This document shows, in pieces, positions 41,814 to 51,083 of a DNA stretch of 64,000 nucleotides (positions are counted from its first letter, which is position 1; each line of letters opens with the position of its first letter). The DNA is from a virus: positions 62,001 through 126,000 of IMG/VR virus record IMGVR_UViG_3300007734_000760; one strand, given 5' to 3'. Position numbers and translations under genes: made by a program. The notes beneath the pieces were generated by a model that was not told the origin of the DNA, did no database searches, and saw only the letters and a list, made by a program, of their open reading frames with translations.

Positions 41814-42386
41814 TTAATTTTTTGTTGAATAATTAGTATTCCCACTAGCTTTATTTTTTAAAAACATTAATTGTCTGTCTGTAGCTGTATTTTTATTTTT
41901 TTCAATGTCAGCAATTACTTTTTTAGAATAATCATCATGTAAAAGCTGTTTATAATATTGAAGATTAATAATAGGTTTACGTTTTTCTTCTCCTAAAGTT
42001 TTTGACTCATAAGTTCCTGATGCTACCCGATATGGATTAGGAAATGTAAAATTATCATTTTTACTTAAATGACCTTTTAATGGAAAATATTTTTTACTAT
42101 TAATAGTAACTCCAGATCCTAAATTTATAGATTTTTTTATAGCTGACAAAATTGCTCTCGCCATATTTTCTTTTCCAGTTTCTATGTCTACAAACTCTTG
42201 TTTAAATTTAGAATTTGTTACATTCTTATTTAAATCATCAACAATAGAAGCTGGTAAGTATAGTACTACTGTGTCCTCTTTATTGGTTTTAATAGCTCCT
42301 TTAGCTTTAATAAAATCAAATTGTTTTGGAGTAAGTTGATAATCAGTAATTACTATTTCTTTTAGTAAATTGGTAAGTTTAATCAT
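41814..42386 (-). CDS. Leader-bearing hypothetical protein
   Basis: A 190-residue basic protein starting MIKLTNLLKE, the ten-residue leader ending in L-K-E. The body has a beta/alpha pattern (DTVVLYLPASIVDDLN, then NMARAILSAIKKSINLGSG) and a Lys/Asn-rich end. No family recognised. It lies two bases from the next gene on each side, in the chain of leader-bearing genes. Confidence 0.65.
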   Translation of the reverse strand: MIKLTNLLKEIVITDYQLTPKQFDFIKAKGAIKTNKEDTVVLYLPASIVDDLNKNVTNSKFKQEFVDIETGKENMARAILSAIKKSINLGSGVTINSKKYFPLKGHLSKNDNFTFPNPYRVASGTYESKTLGEEKRKPIINLQYYKQLLHDDYSKKVIADIEKNKNTATDRQLMFLKNKASGNTNYSTKN

Positions 42387-42389
42387 TAC

Positions 42390-43406
42390 TTAAAAATCAA
42401 AAGTTTTAGTTTTATGTTTTCTAATTAATGCATCTAAAGAAGTTATCATTTCTGCTTTTGAAGCTTCATTGTTAGTAATTTCTTCTATATATGTTAATAA
42501 AGCATCAAATAATTTTACTAATTCAGGCACAGTGTCTATATTTTTTATATTTGATGCTTTAGTTTTAATCATAGCCATTATTGCATCTACATTTAAATCT
42601 TTTTCAGAAACAGTTACACCTCCTACAGTTGAAGAATTAGACTTTTTTGGAGTAGGATTTTGTGTAGCTTCATTGTACTGCTCTTCAGTAATAATACCAG
42701 CTAATTTTTGCATATGAAGTACTTCATATATATTCATATCTTCTTCCATATGACTTCTAGGTCCATATCCACCTGCTGGGTCTGTATTGTCTGGTCCAAA
42801 ATCAAATTCTGCTTTTTTATCTTCTTCATCTTCATACTTTAATTTTGAGGGTAAATTTTGAGCAAAGTCACTAAATGTTTTTCCGTATTTAGTTAAAAAT
42901 CTATCTGATGTTATCTTATATAATTTATTATCAGCATTAGAGTCCTTTAAATCTTCATCATTATATCCTAAATCTTCCATAACTTCATCTTCAATTTCTC
43001 TCCAAGCATCATTTACATCTTCTTGATCAATAAAATAGGTTTTACCAATTGGGCTATTTTCATTTAATGATGTTTCATCAATAATTTCTTCTTTTTCAGT
43101 ATCTTTTACTTTTTCACTTTTACCATCTTTTGATTTAAGTTTTTCTAATTGTTTTTGATATTTAGTTAAACTTTTTTTCAATACTTTAATTTCAGAAGCA
43201 AGTTCTTTCATTTTACTTTTATCAATCATGTCATGATATGCTTCATCGATACCTTCCATATTCATTTTTCTCTCACGTGTGGTAATAGCATCACCTATCG
43301 CGTTAATTTTAGCTTCACAAGCTGCATTTTCACCAGCGTGATCAATTTCACTAATATAGTTTTGGATTGATTCTCTGATTAATTGTATTAAGTTTTGATT
43401 GTTCAT
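42390..43406 (-). CDS. Leader-bearing coiled-coil protein
   Basis: A 338-residue, Lys/Glu/Asp-rich protein. The leader is MNNQNLIQLIRESIQNYISE (I-S-E20). Residues 50-110 form a coiled coil (MKELASEIKVLKKSLTKYQKQLEKLKSK). Near residues 225-245 is IYEVLHMQKLAGIITEEQYNEA, the second leader-type motif, here internal, with I-T-E. The C-terminus is helical. An ATATTTATAAT motif lies at 43418-43428, so it heads a transcription unit with genes down to 40847. No enzyme is visible. Confidence 0.7.
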   Translation of the reverse strand: MNNQNLIQLIRESIQNYISEIDHAGENAACEAKINAIGDAITTRERKMNMEGIDEAYHDMIDKSKMKELASEIKVLKKSLTKYQKQLEKLKSKDGKSEKVKDTEKEEIIDETSLNENSPIGKTYFIDQEDVNDAWREIEDEVMEDLGYNDEDLKDSNADNKLYKITSDRFLTKYGKTFSDFAQNLPSKLKYEDEEDKKAEFDFGPDNTDPAGGYGPRSHMEEDMNIYEVLHMQKLAGIITEEQYNEATQNPTPKKSNSSTVGGVTVSEKDLNVDAIMAMIKTKASNIKNIDTVPELVKLFDALLTYIEEITNNEASKAEMITSLDALIRKHKTKTFDF

Positions 43407-43417
43407 GATTTTGATTT

Positions 43418-43428
43418 ATTATAAATAT
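43418..43428 (-). promoter_or_regulatory. ATATTTATAAT promoter-like motif
   Basis: Coding-strand ATATTTATAAT 12 bases before the leader-bearing coiled-coil gene; would drive the genes down to the terminator near 40775. Confidence 0.5.
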
Positions 43429-43438
43429 GTGATTTTTA

Positions 43439-44776
43439 TTATTTCTTATATATTTTTAATTTTAATGTACCTGTACCTTTAATAACACGATGCCATTTAT
43501 GTTTAGGTATTGATATTTGTTCATTTAATGATTTAGGCAATTGATTATCTAATTGTATTTTCCAATCTGTTTTATCTACAGCTTCAATAATGCGTTTTTC
43601 ATTATCACGATGCCACATTAATTCAATTGGATCTATATTTTTATTAAATTCACGAATAATATATTTATCTGTTACTTTAATATCTTTATATGGTTTTTTA
43701 TTTTCTTCTAAACCTAAATCAGATAAACTTATATCTTCATCATCTTCTTTATCAGGTGTTGGTTCCATATAGTTTAAAACCCAACTTTTTTGTGATGATG
43801 TTAATTTATTATTTATTAAGTCTTCAATAAATTCAATAAATTCCCTAGCATTACTTTCTCTATATAAATTAGCTAAAAATAACTCAAATGCTACTTTATT
43901 ACGAATATTTGCATCATTATACAGTTTTAATAATACTTCTTGAATATGAGTACCAAAACCAAAATCTTCAGGTTCATGTTCTAATTTATCAGCAGTATTA
44001 GCTATTGCTTGATTAATTTTTTTACTTTTAGTAAATCCTTGTAATGATGTAATTTCATATAAACCTTTAATAATTTCATGAATTAAAAATGGAAATATTA
44101 TACCTGTTGCTCTAATCTTTAATTTACCTTCTTCTTCATCAAATTTAGCTTCTGACTCTCCACCTTTGCTTTCTCCCCCACCAGCATTACCACCTGCTAG
44201 CATAGCTAAAAACATAGCTAATGCTTCTTCATCATAAAATATACCAAATACTTTTTTTAAAGTTTCACCATATTTGTCTACACTATTTTCAATTCCACCT
44301 AATGTTTCACTATAACTATCTAATAAATTTTCAGGAACTTCATCTAAAAAATCCATAAATGGTTTATCTAAAGCACCACGAATTGAAGCGCCTTGAGTAA
44401 TAGCATTTATAAGTCTTCTTTTAGCTACATCATCATTCATTATATCTATAGGTTCTTCTTCTTCTTCTTCAGATTCTTCAGGTTCTTCAGGTTCAGAAGA
44501 TAACTGGTCTTCTCCTAATGTAGCTTCTATTTCAATATCAAATTCATCAATAACAGGATACATTCTTTTAACCATATCTACAGCTAATTTTTCTAATTCA
44601 GCTTTATATGGTGCTTCATCTTTAGCTAACTGCTTAACTAACACAGCAGAACGTTGAAGGATTTGTGTTAAACGTTCATTACCAAGCATACGTTCTCTTG
44701 ATGAAACGTTTTTACCTTTTAAATTTTGAATAGTTTCAGGATTTTTAAATATATCCTTATATTGTATTTCGTTCAT
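43439..44776 (-). CDS. Acidic hypothetical protein
   Basis: A 445-residue protein. The N-terminus (IFKNPETIQNLKGKNVSSRERMLGNERLTQILQRS) and EFDIEIEATLGED look conserved in large marine phages, as I recall. A run of acidic residues (PEEPEESEEEEEEPIDIMND) follows near residues 97-115. A Gly-rich loop (LAGGNAGGGESKGGE) precedes the more folded, helical part that includes IRATGIIFPFLIHEIIKGLYEI. It lacks the leader motif. It starts on a TAATG overlap with the upstream gene. Function unknown; virion assembly or core is possible from the pattern. Confidence 0.65.
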   Translation of the reverse strand: MNEIQYKDIFKNPETIQNLKGKNVSSRERMLGNERLTQILQRSAVLVKQLAKDEAPYKAELEKLAVDMVKRMYPVIDEFDIEIEATLGEDQLSSEPEEPEESEEEEEEPIDIMNDDVAKRRLINAITQGASIRGALDKPFMDFLDEVPENLLDSYSETLGGIENSVDKYGETLKKVFGIFYDEEALAMFLAMLAGGNAGGGESKGGESEAKFDEEEGKLKIRATGIIFPFLIHEIIKGLYEITSLQGFTKSKKINQAIANTADKLEHEPEDFGFGTHIQEVLLKLYNDANIRNKVAFELFLANLYRESNAREFIEFIEDLINNKLTSSQKSWVLNYMEPTPDKEDDEDISLSDLGLEENKKPYKDIKVTDKYIIREFNKNIDPIELMWHRDNEKRIIEAVDKTDWKIQLDNQLPKSLNEQISIPKHKWHRVIKGTGTLKLKIYKK

Positions 44777-45135
44777 TATTTCTTTTTTAATAATTTATAT
44801 CTTTTTACAATGTCTGCTATTCCTTTAGATACAGCTTCATTTGCTTTTGCTTTGGGTCTTGTTTTTGGGTTAGTATTTGGATTAGGATGAAGAGGATTTT
44901 TTTTCTTTTCTTCTTCTTTTGTTTTAGGTTTAGTAGGAGCTGGTGCTACTTCAGTAGATTTTGCCTTAGGTCTTGTGTTTGGATTAGTGTTTGGGTTAGG
45001 GTGAAGAGGATTTTTTTTCTTTTCTTCTTCTTTTGTTTTAGGCTTAGTAGGAGCTGGAGCTACTTCAGGAGACTTTTCAGCTAATATAGCGCGTAACTCT
45101 TCTTTAATAATCTGTTTTAATTTGTTAATTTTCAT
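44776..45135 (-). CDS. Leader-bearing Pro/Lys repeat protein
   Basis: I start at the ATG at 45135 (MKINKLKQIIKEELRAILAE), giving 119 residues; a frame from 45264 exists but its extra part is out of frame with a better short ORF. The 20-residue leader ends in L-A-E. Next come two near-identical 38-residue units (EVAPAPTKPKTKEEEKKKNP followed by LHPNPNTNPNTRPKAKS), encoded by a 114-base tandem duplication, then a basic C-terminus. The middle is low complexity and probably extended. High positive charge would suit DNA binding within the head. Confidence 0.65.
   Translation of the reverse strand: MKINKLKQIIKEELRAILAEKSPEVAPAPTKPKTKEEEKKKNPLHPNPNTNPNTRPKAKSTEVAPAPTKPKTKEEEKKKNPLHPNPNTNPKTRPKAKANEAVSKGIADIVKRYKLLKKK
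44845..45072 (-). repeat. 114-base tandem duplication
   Basis: Two adjacent copies (44845-44958 and 44959-45072) of a 114-base unit inside the Pro/Lys repeat gene. They differ at few bases, mostly synonymous, so the duplication is fairly recent and in frame (38 codons). Confidence 0.8.
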
Positions 45136-45184
45136 AATTTGCTGTTTTATTTTTATTTTAGTATGTTTATTATTTAATTGGTCC

Positions 45185-45271
45185 TCACTTACGATCGGCA
45201 ATTCGTTTACAGCGATCTGCTTTTTTCTTTTCTTCAAGAAGAATTTGTTTAAATATATAAGCAAGATTCAT
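45185..45271 (-). CDS. Very small ORF, possible truncated leader-type gene
   Basis: A 28-residue frame, MNLAYIFKQILLEEKKKAD followed by RCKRIADRK, from an ATG that overlaps the upstream stop (TAATG) and ending with TGA. The L-L-E motif and amphipathic start resemble the leader class; the CKRIADRK ending reminds me of a basic domain in marine phage proteins that here would be cut short. The tight overlap suggests it is translated. It is short, so confidence is limited. Confidence 0.45.
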   Translation of the reverse strand: MNLAYIFKQILLEEKKKADRCKRIADRK

Positions 45272-45639
45272 TATATTCCTATGTTATTTAATGTAGGTTC
45301 AGCTTTAAATGTAACTACTCCTTTAATACGATTAATATTATCAATGATCATTTTAATAGTTTCAATAGTAAAATGACCATTTTTTAAATATGGATATGGA
45401 TCTACTTTAATAGTAACTCTATTATAACTATATCCTTGTTTAGGTAAATTAGGAATATATTCTTCTGTGTCCATAGTTGTAACACCAGTTATTGAACGAA
45501 TATCAGAAAACACTTGTGTTTGTGTTTTTTTAGCAAAGTCAGTAACTAATAAGCCTTCTATTTTATAAAGTTTTTCAGCTGAGTCTTCACGCAGTATTTT
45601 ACGTAATTCTTCTCTAATTATTTTTTTTAATTTTTCCAT
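45271..45639 (-). CDS. Leader-bearing hypothetical protein
   Basis: A 122-residue protein. The leader is MEKLKKIIREELRKILRE (L-R-E18), then a folded beta/alpha domain (LYKIEGLLVTDFAKKTQTQVFSDIRSITGV, VTIKVDPYPY and FTIETIKMIIDNINRIKGVV). No family recognised. Its ends overlap both neighbours by one-base TAATG junctions, so it is part of the coupled chain. Confidence 0.65.
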   Translation of the reverse strand: MEKLKKIIREELRKILREDSAEKLYKIEGLLVTDFAKKTQTQVFSDIRSITGVTTMDTEEYIPNLPKQGYSYNRVTIKVDPYPYLKNGHFTIETIKMIIDNINRIKGVVTFKAEPTLNNIGI

Positions 45640-48302
45640 TATTTTTTTAATTTAAACCATTCTTTTAATGATTCTTTAACAAATTCTGAAAGTGTATCAT
45701 TTGGTTTATTTGATGATTGTATATCTTTAATATCATATACTCTATTATACTTATCTCCACTATTAGCAAAATCAATTGAAGCAAGCTTATTGTCTTTTTT
45801 TAATTGGGGTAAATTATATTTATCTTTTATAACTTTACCTTGTTCATCCATTAACACCCAAACATCATAGTTGTCATTTGATTGAGGTAAAAATACATAT
45901 TTTTGACTTCCATCTTTAATAACAAAAGGTAAAGCATATAATAAATTTTCATATTTTAAATTTTGATTATATCTTTCAACTAATTCAATAATTGAACGTC
46001 TTTCTAATGTTGATAAATCGCTCCAATATTTTTGATCTATAGCTCTAGGATAAACACCTTGTGTTGGCATAATAGATTTTAATTCTAATTCTTCATCACT
46101 CATATTAGTTGATGAAGTAAGCTGCCATGGACCATATAATTTTGAATATATATCAAATAATTGTTTTAATTTAGGATTATCAATGTATTTTTCAGGTCCT
46201 TTTTCTGGCAAATAGTCTAAATTTTGTATTTGATCATTTACATACTTTTTAGTTGTTTCTTTTCCAAAATATTTTTCAATGTATTCAAAGGTTAAAAACT
46301 CTTGATATTTTGATAAAATTATTTGTTTTGCGTTTTCATCTAAATATTTAATATAAGGTAAAGGAAGTAATTTATCAGTATTATTCTCAGCATTATTTTC
46401 AGCATTACCACCCTGTCTAAAATTAACTATAGCATATCGTTTTGCTAAAGATTCATATTGTTTTAAAATAAAGTAAGGAAAAGTTTGACCATTATTTATA
46501 GCTTCATTAGCTAAAGTTGTTGGTTTACCATATTCATCTACTGTTTTATATTTAGGTAAAATTTCTAATATATCATTAGTTAAACCTTGTTTTTGAGATT
46601 TACCTTTAACATAATCTACTTTTTCATCATTAGTTAATTCTTTAAATTCAGTTAAACTTAAATTTTTACCTGATGCTAATTTTCTAAGGCGTTCAGATTT
46701 TGATAATTCTATTGGTTTAAAATAATCTTTTAAATTTTTAATTTTTCCCCATATATCTGCTGGTATTTTATTAGATATGTCTTCCCAACTTTTAGCTGTA
46801 ACATCTGAAGGGTTATCAGCATTGGTTATTTGATATGTTTTACCATCTGATTCTATTCTTATTACAAAAGCATGCCATACATCTTTAAAGGGTTTATGGT
46901 CTGGGGTAGAGGGTCTATTTCTATCAAATATAAAATAAAATGTAGGCGCAACTTCTCTAAATCTATAACTATCATACATGTTACCTCCTCCAGCTTGAGT
47001 TACACACCATGCATATTTTTGCCGACTAGTAGAAGCTACTTTAGGATTATATGAAATACATTTATGCATATCATCTCCTTTATATATTTCTATTCCGTCT
47101 TTATCATATATTTTATCAGCATCTGTAGACACATTATTTATCTCTCCAGAAATTTCTTTTTTAGAAGGAAATAAAGCGTCTAACATTTGTTCTAAAGGAT
47201 GAAATTCCCAATTGCGTGGATCTAAATATAAATTATTTCTTAATAAATTTTTAGGAATAAGTTTTTCTACATCTTCTTTAGTATATAATTCATCATCAGT
47301 ACCATCTATAAGAGCACCTTTTAAATTATTTCTATTAGATATAAAACGAGCAACATATGATTGAGCTAGATCTTTACCTATTTGTTCTTTTTCAACAAAT
47401 TTTTTAACTGCTTCTTTTTTTATGTTTTCTGTATTTTCAGGTAATGATTTAATTAACTTAATCATATCATCAAATGAGTATTTATATATATTAAGATAAT
47501 TTTGTCCTTGTCTTAAAGTATCAGATAAAACTACTATGTTTAATTTTTGAGTTAATGAAGCTTTAGCTTTTTCAAAATCAGCAATTTGTTTTTTAAGATA
47601 TTCATCATGTTTTTTCTGAGTTGCCTCTGTTGGAAATTCTGTTGCCCATTCTGGATGTTCATTTTTCCAACGTGTTATAGTATCATTAATTACTTTTTCA
47701 GCGTATTCTTTAATTAATATTTTAGATTCATCGATATCTTCATCATCGTTATCTTCATCATCGTTAATATTTTCAGATTTTTTAACTGCTTCAATAGCAT
47801 ACTTAACACAATAATTAATTATTTGATCAAATTTTACACTCTTATCTCCCCAATATAAAGGCATTGGAATTCTTTTATAGTGTGCTACCGCTGCCCAAAA
47901 TGCTTGTTTAGCAGCATTACCTGCCGCCGCCTCAGCAGATGAAAAGCCCCATCCTAGATGATCAGGATCATAATCATCATCATCATAATCACTACGTCCA
48001 TAATCTTTATATCTTAAAAGATTAGTGATAGTGGCAGAATCTGTTGGATTAGCTAAATATGCTTTAGCAGTTTCTATTGCGTTATGAGGAGTTTCACTAT
48101 GTGTTCCTGGGTGGTATTTTTCAAAAATATGTAAAACCCTCTCAGCGCATTGAATTGCTAAAGACAGTTTTTCTTTATCATCTTTAGATGCTTCTATTCT
48201 AGATTTAAGAGATTGAAGTATAGGAAGTTGTGAAGGTTTAAATACTTTAATTTCATTAAGTATCTCTTTTTTAATTATATTTATTAATTCTGATTTTTTC
48301 AT
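45639..48302 (-). CDS. Large leader-bearing protein with Imm5-like module
   Basis: An 887-residue protein. Leader: MKKSELINIIKKEILNE (L-N-E17), then IKVFKPSQLP. Residues 25-190 are an Imm5-like helical, Ala-rich module (KLSLAIQCAERVLHIFEKYHP, HNAIETAKAYLANP, AEAAAGNAAKQAFWAAVAHY), similar to modules at 48306-50222 and 54031-55476. A charged linker follows. The middle (near residues 430-480) has KYAWCVTQAGGGNMYDSYRF and TFYFIFD, and ITNADNPSDVT, a pattern seen in large marine phage proteins of unknown role. The C-terminal third is helical, ending in LSEFVKESLKEWFK. No active site is certain. Confidence 0.7.
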   Translation of the reverse strand: MKKSELINIIKKEILNEIKVFKPSQLPILQSLKSRIEASKDDKEKLSLAIQCAERVLHIFEKYHPGTHSETPHNAIETAKAYLANPTDSATITNLLRYKDYGRSDYDDDDYDPDHLGWGFSSAEAAAGNAAKQAFWAAVAHYKRIPMPLYWGDKSVKFDQIINYCVKYAIEAVKKSENINDDEDNDDEDIDESKILIKEYAEKVINDTITRWKNEHPEWATEFPTEATQKKHDEYLKKQIADFEKAKASLTQKLNIVVLSDTLRQGQNYLNIYKYSFDDMIKLIKSLPENTENIKKEAVKKFVEKEQIGKDLAQSYVARFISNRNNLKGALIDGTDDELYTKEDVEKLIPKNLLRNNLYLDPRNWEFHPLEQMLDALFPSKKEISGEINNVSTDADKIYDKDGIEIYKGDDMHKCISYNPKVASTSRQKYAWCVTQAGGGNMYDSYRFREVAPTFYFIFDRNRPSTPDHKPFKDVWHAFVIRIESDGKTYQITNADNPSDVTAKSWEDISNKIPADIWGKIKNLKDYFKPIELSKSERLRKLASGKNLSLTEFKELTNDEKVDYVKGKSQKQGLTNDILEILPKYKTVDEYGKPTTLANEAINNGQTFPYFILKQYESLAKRYAIVNFRQGGNAENNAENNTDKLLPLPYIKYLDENAKQIILSKYQEFLTFEYIEKYFGKETTKKYVNDQIQNLDYLPEKGPEKYIDNPKLKQLFDIYSKLYGPWQLTSSTNMSDEELELKSIMPTQGVYPRAIDQKYWSDLSTLERRSIIELVERYNQNLKYENLLYALPFVIKDGSQKYVFLPQSNDNYDVWVLMDEQGKVIKDKYNLPQLKKDNKLASIDFANSGDKYNRVYDIKDIQSSNKPNDTLSEFVKESLKEWFKLKK

Positions 48303-48305
48303 GTT

Positions 48306-50222
48306 TTACCAATATCCACTAAAATTTGATTTAATACCTAACAATTTAGCATATCTTGGTAAATTACAACTCCAATATGATGCTTTTGTTCTGTCTTTTT
48401 TATTTTTACAATCATGGCGGGATGCAAATGCTTTACGAGCTTTTGGATTGTTTAATTTAGCATGTAAACCGCCTCCAGCCATACCAAAACTAACTTTTTT
48501 AATTTTTTTAGTTTTAGGATTACGTACATATACATAAAATTTCTTAGATCCGCCACGTTTAGGTTTATTTAAAGGTGGAGCTTTTTTATCTTTAGATTCA
48601 TTAAGATTGTAAAATTCTTGAAAATAATTACTAAACATGTCATACACCAGTTCTTTAATACTAGTATCAGCACTTACTTCTATGTAATCATATATATCTA
48701 TGTCACGACCATCTTTTTTAAAGTCACAATCATCTACATATGTCCATCCATTTTGTTTTAAATGAGTAGCTATAAATGGAAGAATAAATCTATATATTAT
48801 AATATAACAACTATCTTCTACTCCTCCAGTTTGTATGTCAAATAATTCTTCTTTAGAATTAGGATAAGCGTGGTATAAGTAGTCAGGATAATCTTGATTA
48901 TTTTCTATGTCTAGTTCCATATATACATCAGTATACCGCTCCCATATATTATTTATAATTTCTGAAGTGTGATTTTGTATCATCATGGGTATATCAGAAT
49001 CTTTAAATATATCTTTATCATTTTTAAAAATATCATAAATTTCTTTAGCAAAAGGTAAAGTTAAAAAAGATTTAAAAGATGTAGATGAGTTAGGTTTGAA
49101 TACTTTAATTTCTTTAAGATTTTTGAATTTTTCAATTGCTTTAATAGCATAATCAACTGCCAAATCATAAGAGTTATATTCATTTGAATATAGCTCCAAG
49201 GAGCTAATAGATACTTCAATAGCTTTAAGAGCTAAAAAAGCCGCTTCATATCTTTCAAAATCTTCATCAAAACCTTCTGGGTCCATGTCATATTCAAGAG
49301 ACTGAACTATAGTTTCAATATCAAAACTAGCATGGTCTGCTGTTTGTTTCTTTTCTTCTGTTGGATTTGCTAGATATGTTTTAGTAGCCTCTATTGCTTT
49401 ACGAGGACTTTTATTATCAGGATATTTTTCTTCCCAAATATATAAAACCCTCTCAGCGCATTGGATAGCTAGAGATTGTTTTTCTTTAGCATCTTTAGTT
49501 GCTTTTATTCTAGATTTAAGAGATTGAAGTATAGGAAGTTGTGAAGGTTTAAATACTTTAATTTCACTAAGTCCTGCTTTTGCAGCGGTTAATAATATAT
49601 TAACTTCTTGATTTGTTAAGTATTTTTTTAATACTATTAATACTTCATAATAGTTTACTTTATTTTTTGGATCTTGTGTAAACAGTTCTTGTAGTTCATT
49701 ATATAAATTAAGATAAGTTTTATTCTCATTAGTATCAAAATATTTATTCATTACTATCCCAAGTAAATTACTTAATGGTTGAAATCTAATATCTTTAGCA
49801 TACTCTACATCGTCTTTAGTACCTCTTTCATCTGTTATTTCTTCATCTTTTTCTTCCATTATCATATCTAATGGCACTTTTTTACCATCATACATTCCAT
49901 ATTCACCTAAATTTGTTTCTAAAATAATATGTTTATCATCATTATTTACATGAATAGCATTACGAGAATATAAATAACGTGCTTCAGCCCATAAATCTAA
50001 AAACGATTCTGAACCATAACGAAATGTATTTTCTGTAATTGATAACTTATTTTTAACATGATGCTGCATGTTTTCAGTCATAGTTATTTTAGCTCTTAGA
50101 CTTTCATTTAATACTGGACCTTTGTTACCTACATTTTCACATGAATGACAACCACAATTACATGATTCTTTTTTAGGTGGGGTAGAGAGTAATTCTCTTA
50201 TAAGTTTATTAATGCGCTCCAT
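48306..50222 (-). CDS. Multi-module leader-bearing protein, possible polyprotein
   Basis: A 638-residue protein with four parts separated by [L]-x-E sites. Part 1 (1-220) has the leader MERINKLIRE, a Cys cluster (CNCGCHSCEN, residues 21-30) and DLWAEARYLYSRNAI. After LSE220, IKVFKPSQLP opens part 2 (221-371), an Imm5-like module with LAIQCAERVLYIWEEKYP and SPRKAIEATKTYL. After LKE371, IKVFKPN opens part 3, an acidic unknown domain. After LNE542, part 4 is a basic domain (KKFYVYVRNPKTKKIKKVSFG, ARKAFASRHDC, SYWSCN) that I associate with marine phage proteins. It may be cut by gp21; this is inference. Confidence 0.7.
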   Translation of the reverse strand: MERINKLIRELLSTPPKKESCNCGCHSCENVGNKGPVLNESLRAKITMTENMQHHVKNKLSITENTFRYGSESFLDLWAEARYLYSRNAIHVNNDDKHIILETNLGEYGMYDGKKVPLDMIMEEKDEEITDERGTKDDVEYAKDIRFQPLSNLLGIVMNKYFDTNENKTYLNLYNELQELFTQDPKNKVNYYEVLIVLKKYLTNQEVNILLTAAKAGLSEIKVFKPSQLPILQSLKSRIKATKDAKEKQSLAIQCAERVLYIWEEKYPDNKSPRKAIEATKTYLANPTEEKKQTADHASFDIETIVQSLEYDMDPEGFDEDFERYEAAFLALKAIEVSISSLELYSNEYNSYDLAVDYAIKAIEKFKNLKEIKVFKPNSSTSFKSFLTLPFAKEIYDIFKNDKDIFKDSDIPMMIQNHTSEIINNIWERYTDVYMELDIENNQDYPDYLYHAYPNSKEELFDIQTGGVEDSCYIIIYRFILPFIATHLKQNGWTYVDDCDFKKDGRDIDIYDYIEVSADTSIKELVYDMFSNYFQEFYNLNESKDKKAPPLNKPKRGGSKKFYVYVRNPKTKKIKKVSFGMAGGGLHAKLNNPKARKAFASRHDCKNKKDRTKASYWSCNLPRYAKLLGIKSNFSGYW

Positions 50223-50240
50223 AATAATAAATATTATTAA

Positions 50241-51083
50241 TTATAGTTTAAGTTGAGGATATGAACTAGAAGGCGTAATAGCTGTAAAATTTATGTTGCC
50301 TTTTATTGCTTTTGCTTTTAATTCATCTCCATTATATATGTTATAGTTATTAGTATTTGAAGATATTAATAAGTAATAATCGCTTTGTTTTATATTAATG
50401 TAACTTGACACATATTTTAATATTAATATGTTTTTAAGATTATTTAGATTGTCAGGTGTAACATTTATGTTTGAATTAGGATATATGTTATTTAGTTTAA
50501 AATTTATATCTTTTAAAAATAATTCTTTGTCTAGTGTTGAGTTATATATTTTTTTAATATATTCTGGCAGATGTGATACACGAGGTACTTCATATGTTTT
50601 ATCTAAATAAGAAAATAGTTTTTGAATATTGCCTCCTCGACCTATACCCTTACCTGGAAATCTAGCATATGATCCTTTAATTTCTATAATATTTCCATTA
50701 ATGTTTATATCACCTTTATATTTTTTTGACTTTGCAGCATTTTTAAAGAATAATATTAATGCCATTTCAGATTTACCAATACCGTTGCCGCTTTCACTAG
50801 GCACTATACCTATTATATTATTAATAAATTCTTCATCAAATCCAGTTTGTTTAATAAGTTCTACTAAATTAGTATTAACTTTTAAATCATCAAGTGTTAA
50901 CTTAGGATCATCTAAATATTTAGATAATTTAACATCTTGATCAGAATGCATAGCTATAATTACTATTAATTTACTTAAACTTTCACTTAAGTTTTTTAGT
51001 TTAAGTTTTTCTTTTAATTCTAAATTTAAAGATTTTTTTTCTTTTTTAGAAAATGTTTTTAAAAACCTATTTATTATGTCCAT
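50241..51083 (-). CDS. Possible PD-(D/E)XK-type nuclease
   Basis: A 280-residue Lys/Asn-rich protein. The middle has GIGKSEMALILFFKNAA (Glu106), then KGDININGNIIEIKGSYARFPG, in which Asp125 and E-x-K (134-136) are spaced as in PD-(D/E)XK nuclease-like folds in other phages. The N-terminus is basic and the C-terminus helical and beta-rich. The catalytic set E...D...ExK is visible, but I have no second line of evidence. It begins on a TAATG junction with the next gene upstream. It may process DNA or be carried in the head. Confidence 0.55.
   Translation of the reverse strand: MDIINRFLKTFSKKEKKSLNLELKEKLKLKNLSESLSKLIVIIAMHSDQDVKLSKYLDDPKLTLDDLKVNTNLVELIKQTGFDEEFINNIIGIVPSESGNGIGKSEMALILFFKNAAKSKKYKGDININGNIIEIKGSYARFPGKGIGRGGNIQKLFSYLDKTYEVPRVSHLPEYIKKIYNSTLDKELFLKDINFKLNNIYPNSNINVTPDNLNNLKNILILKYVSSYINIKQSDYYLLISSNTNNYNIYNGDELKAKAIKGNINFTAITPSSSYPQLKL

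Noticed and set aside
44887-45084. Plus-strand Phe/Arg-rich frame over the repeat gene
   Set aside because: It reflects the complement of the Lys/Glu repeats; no independent support.
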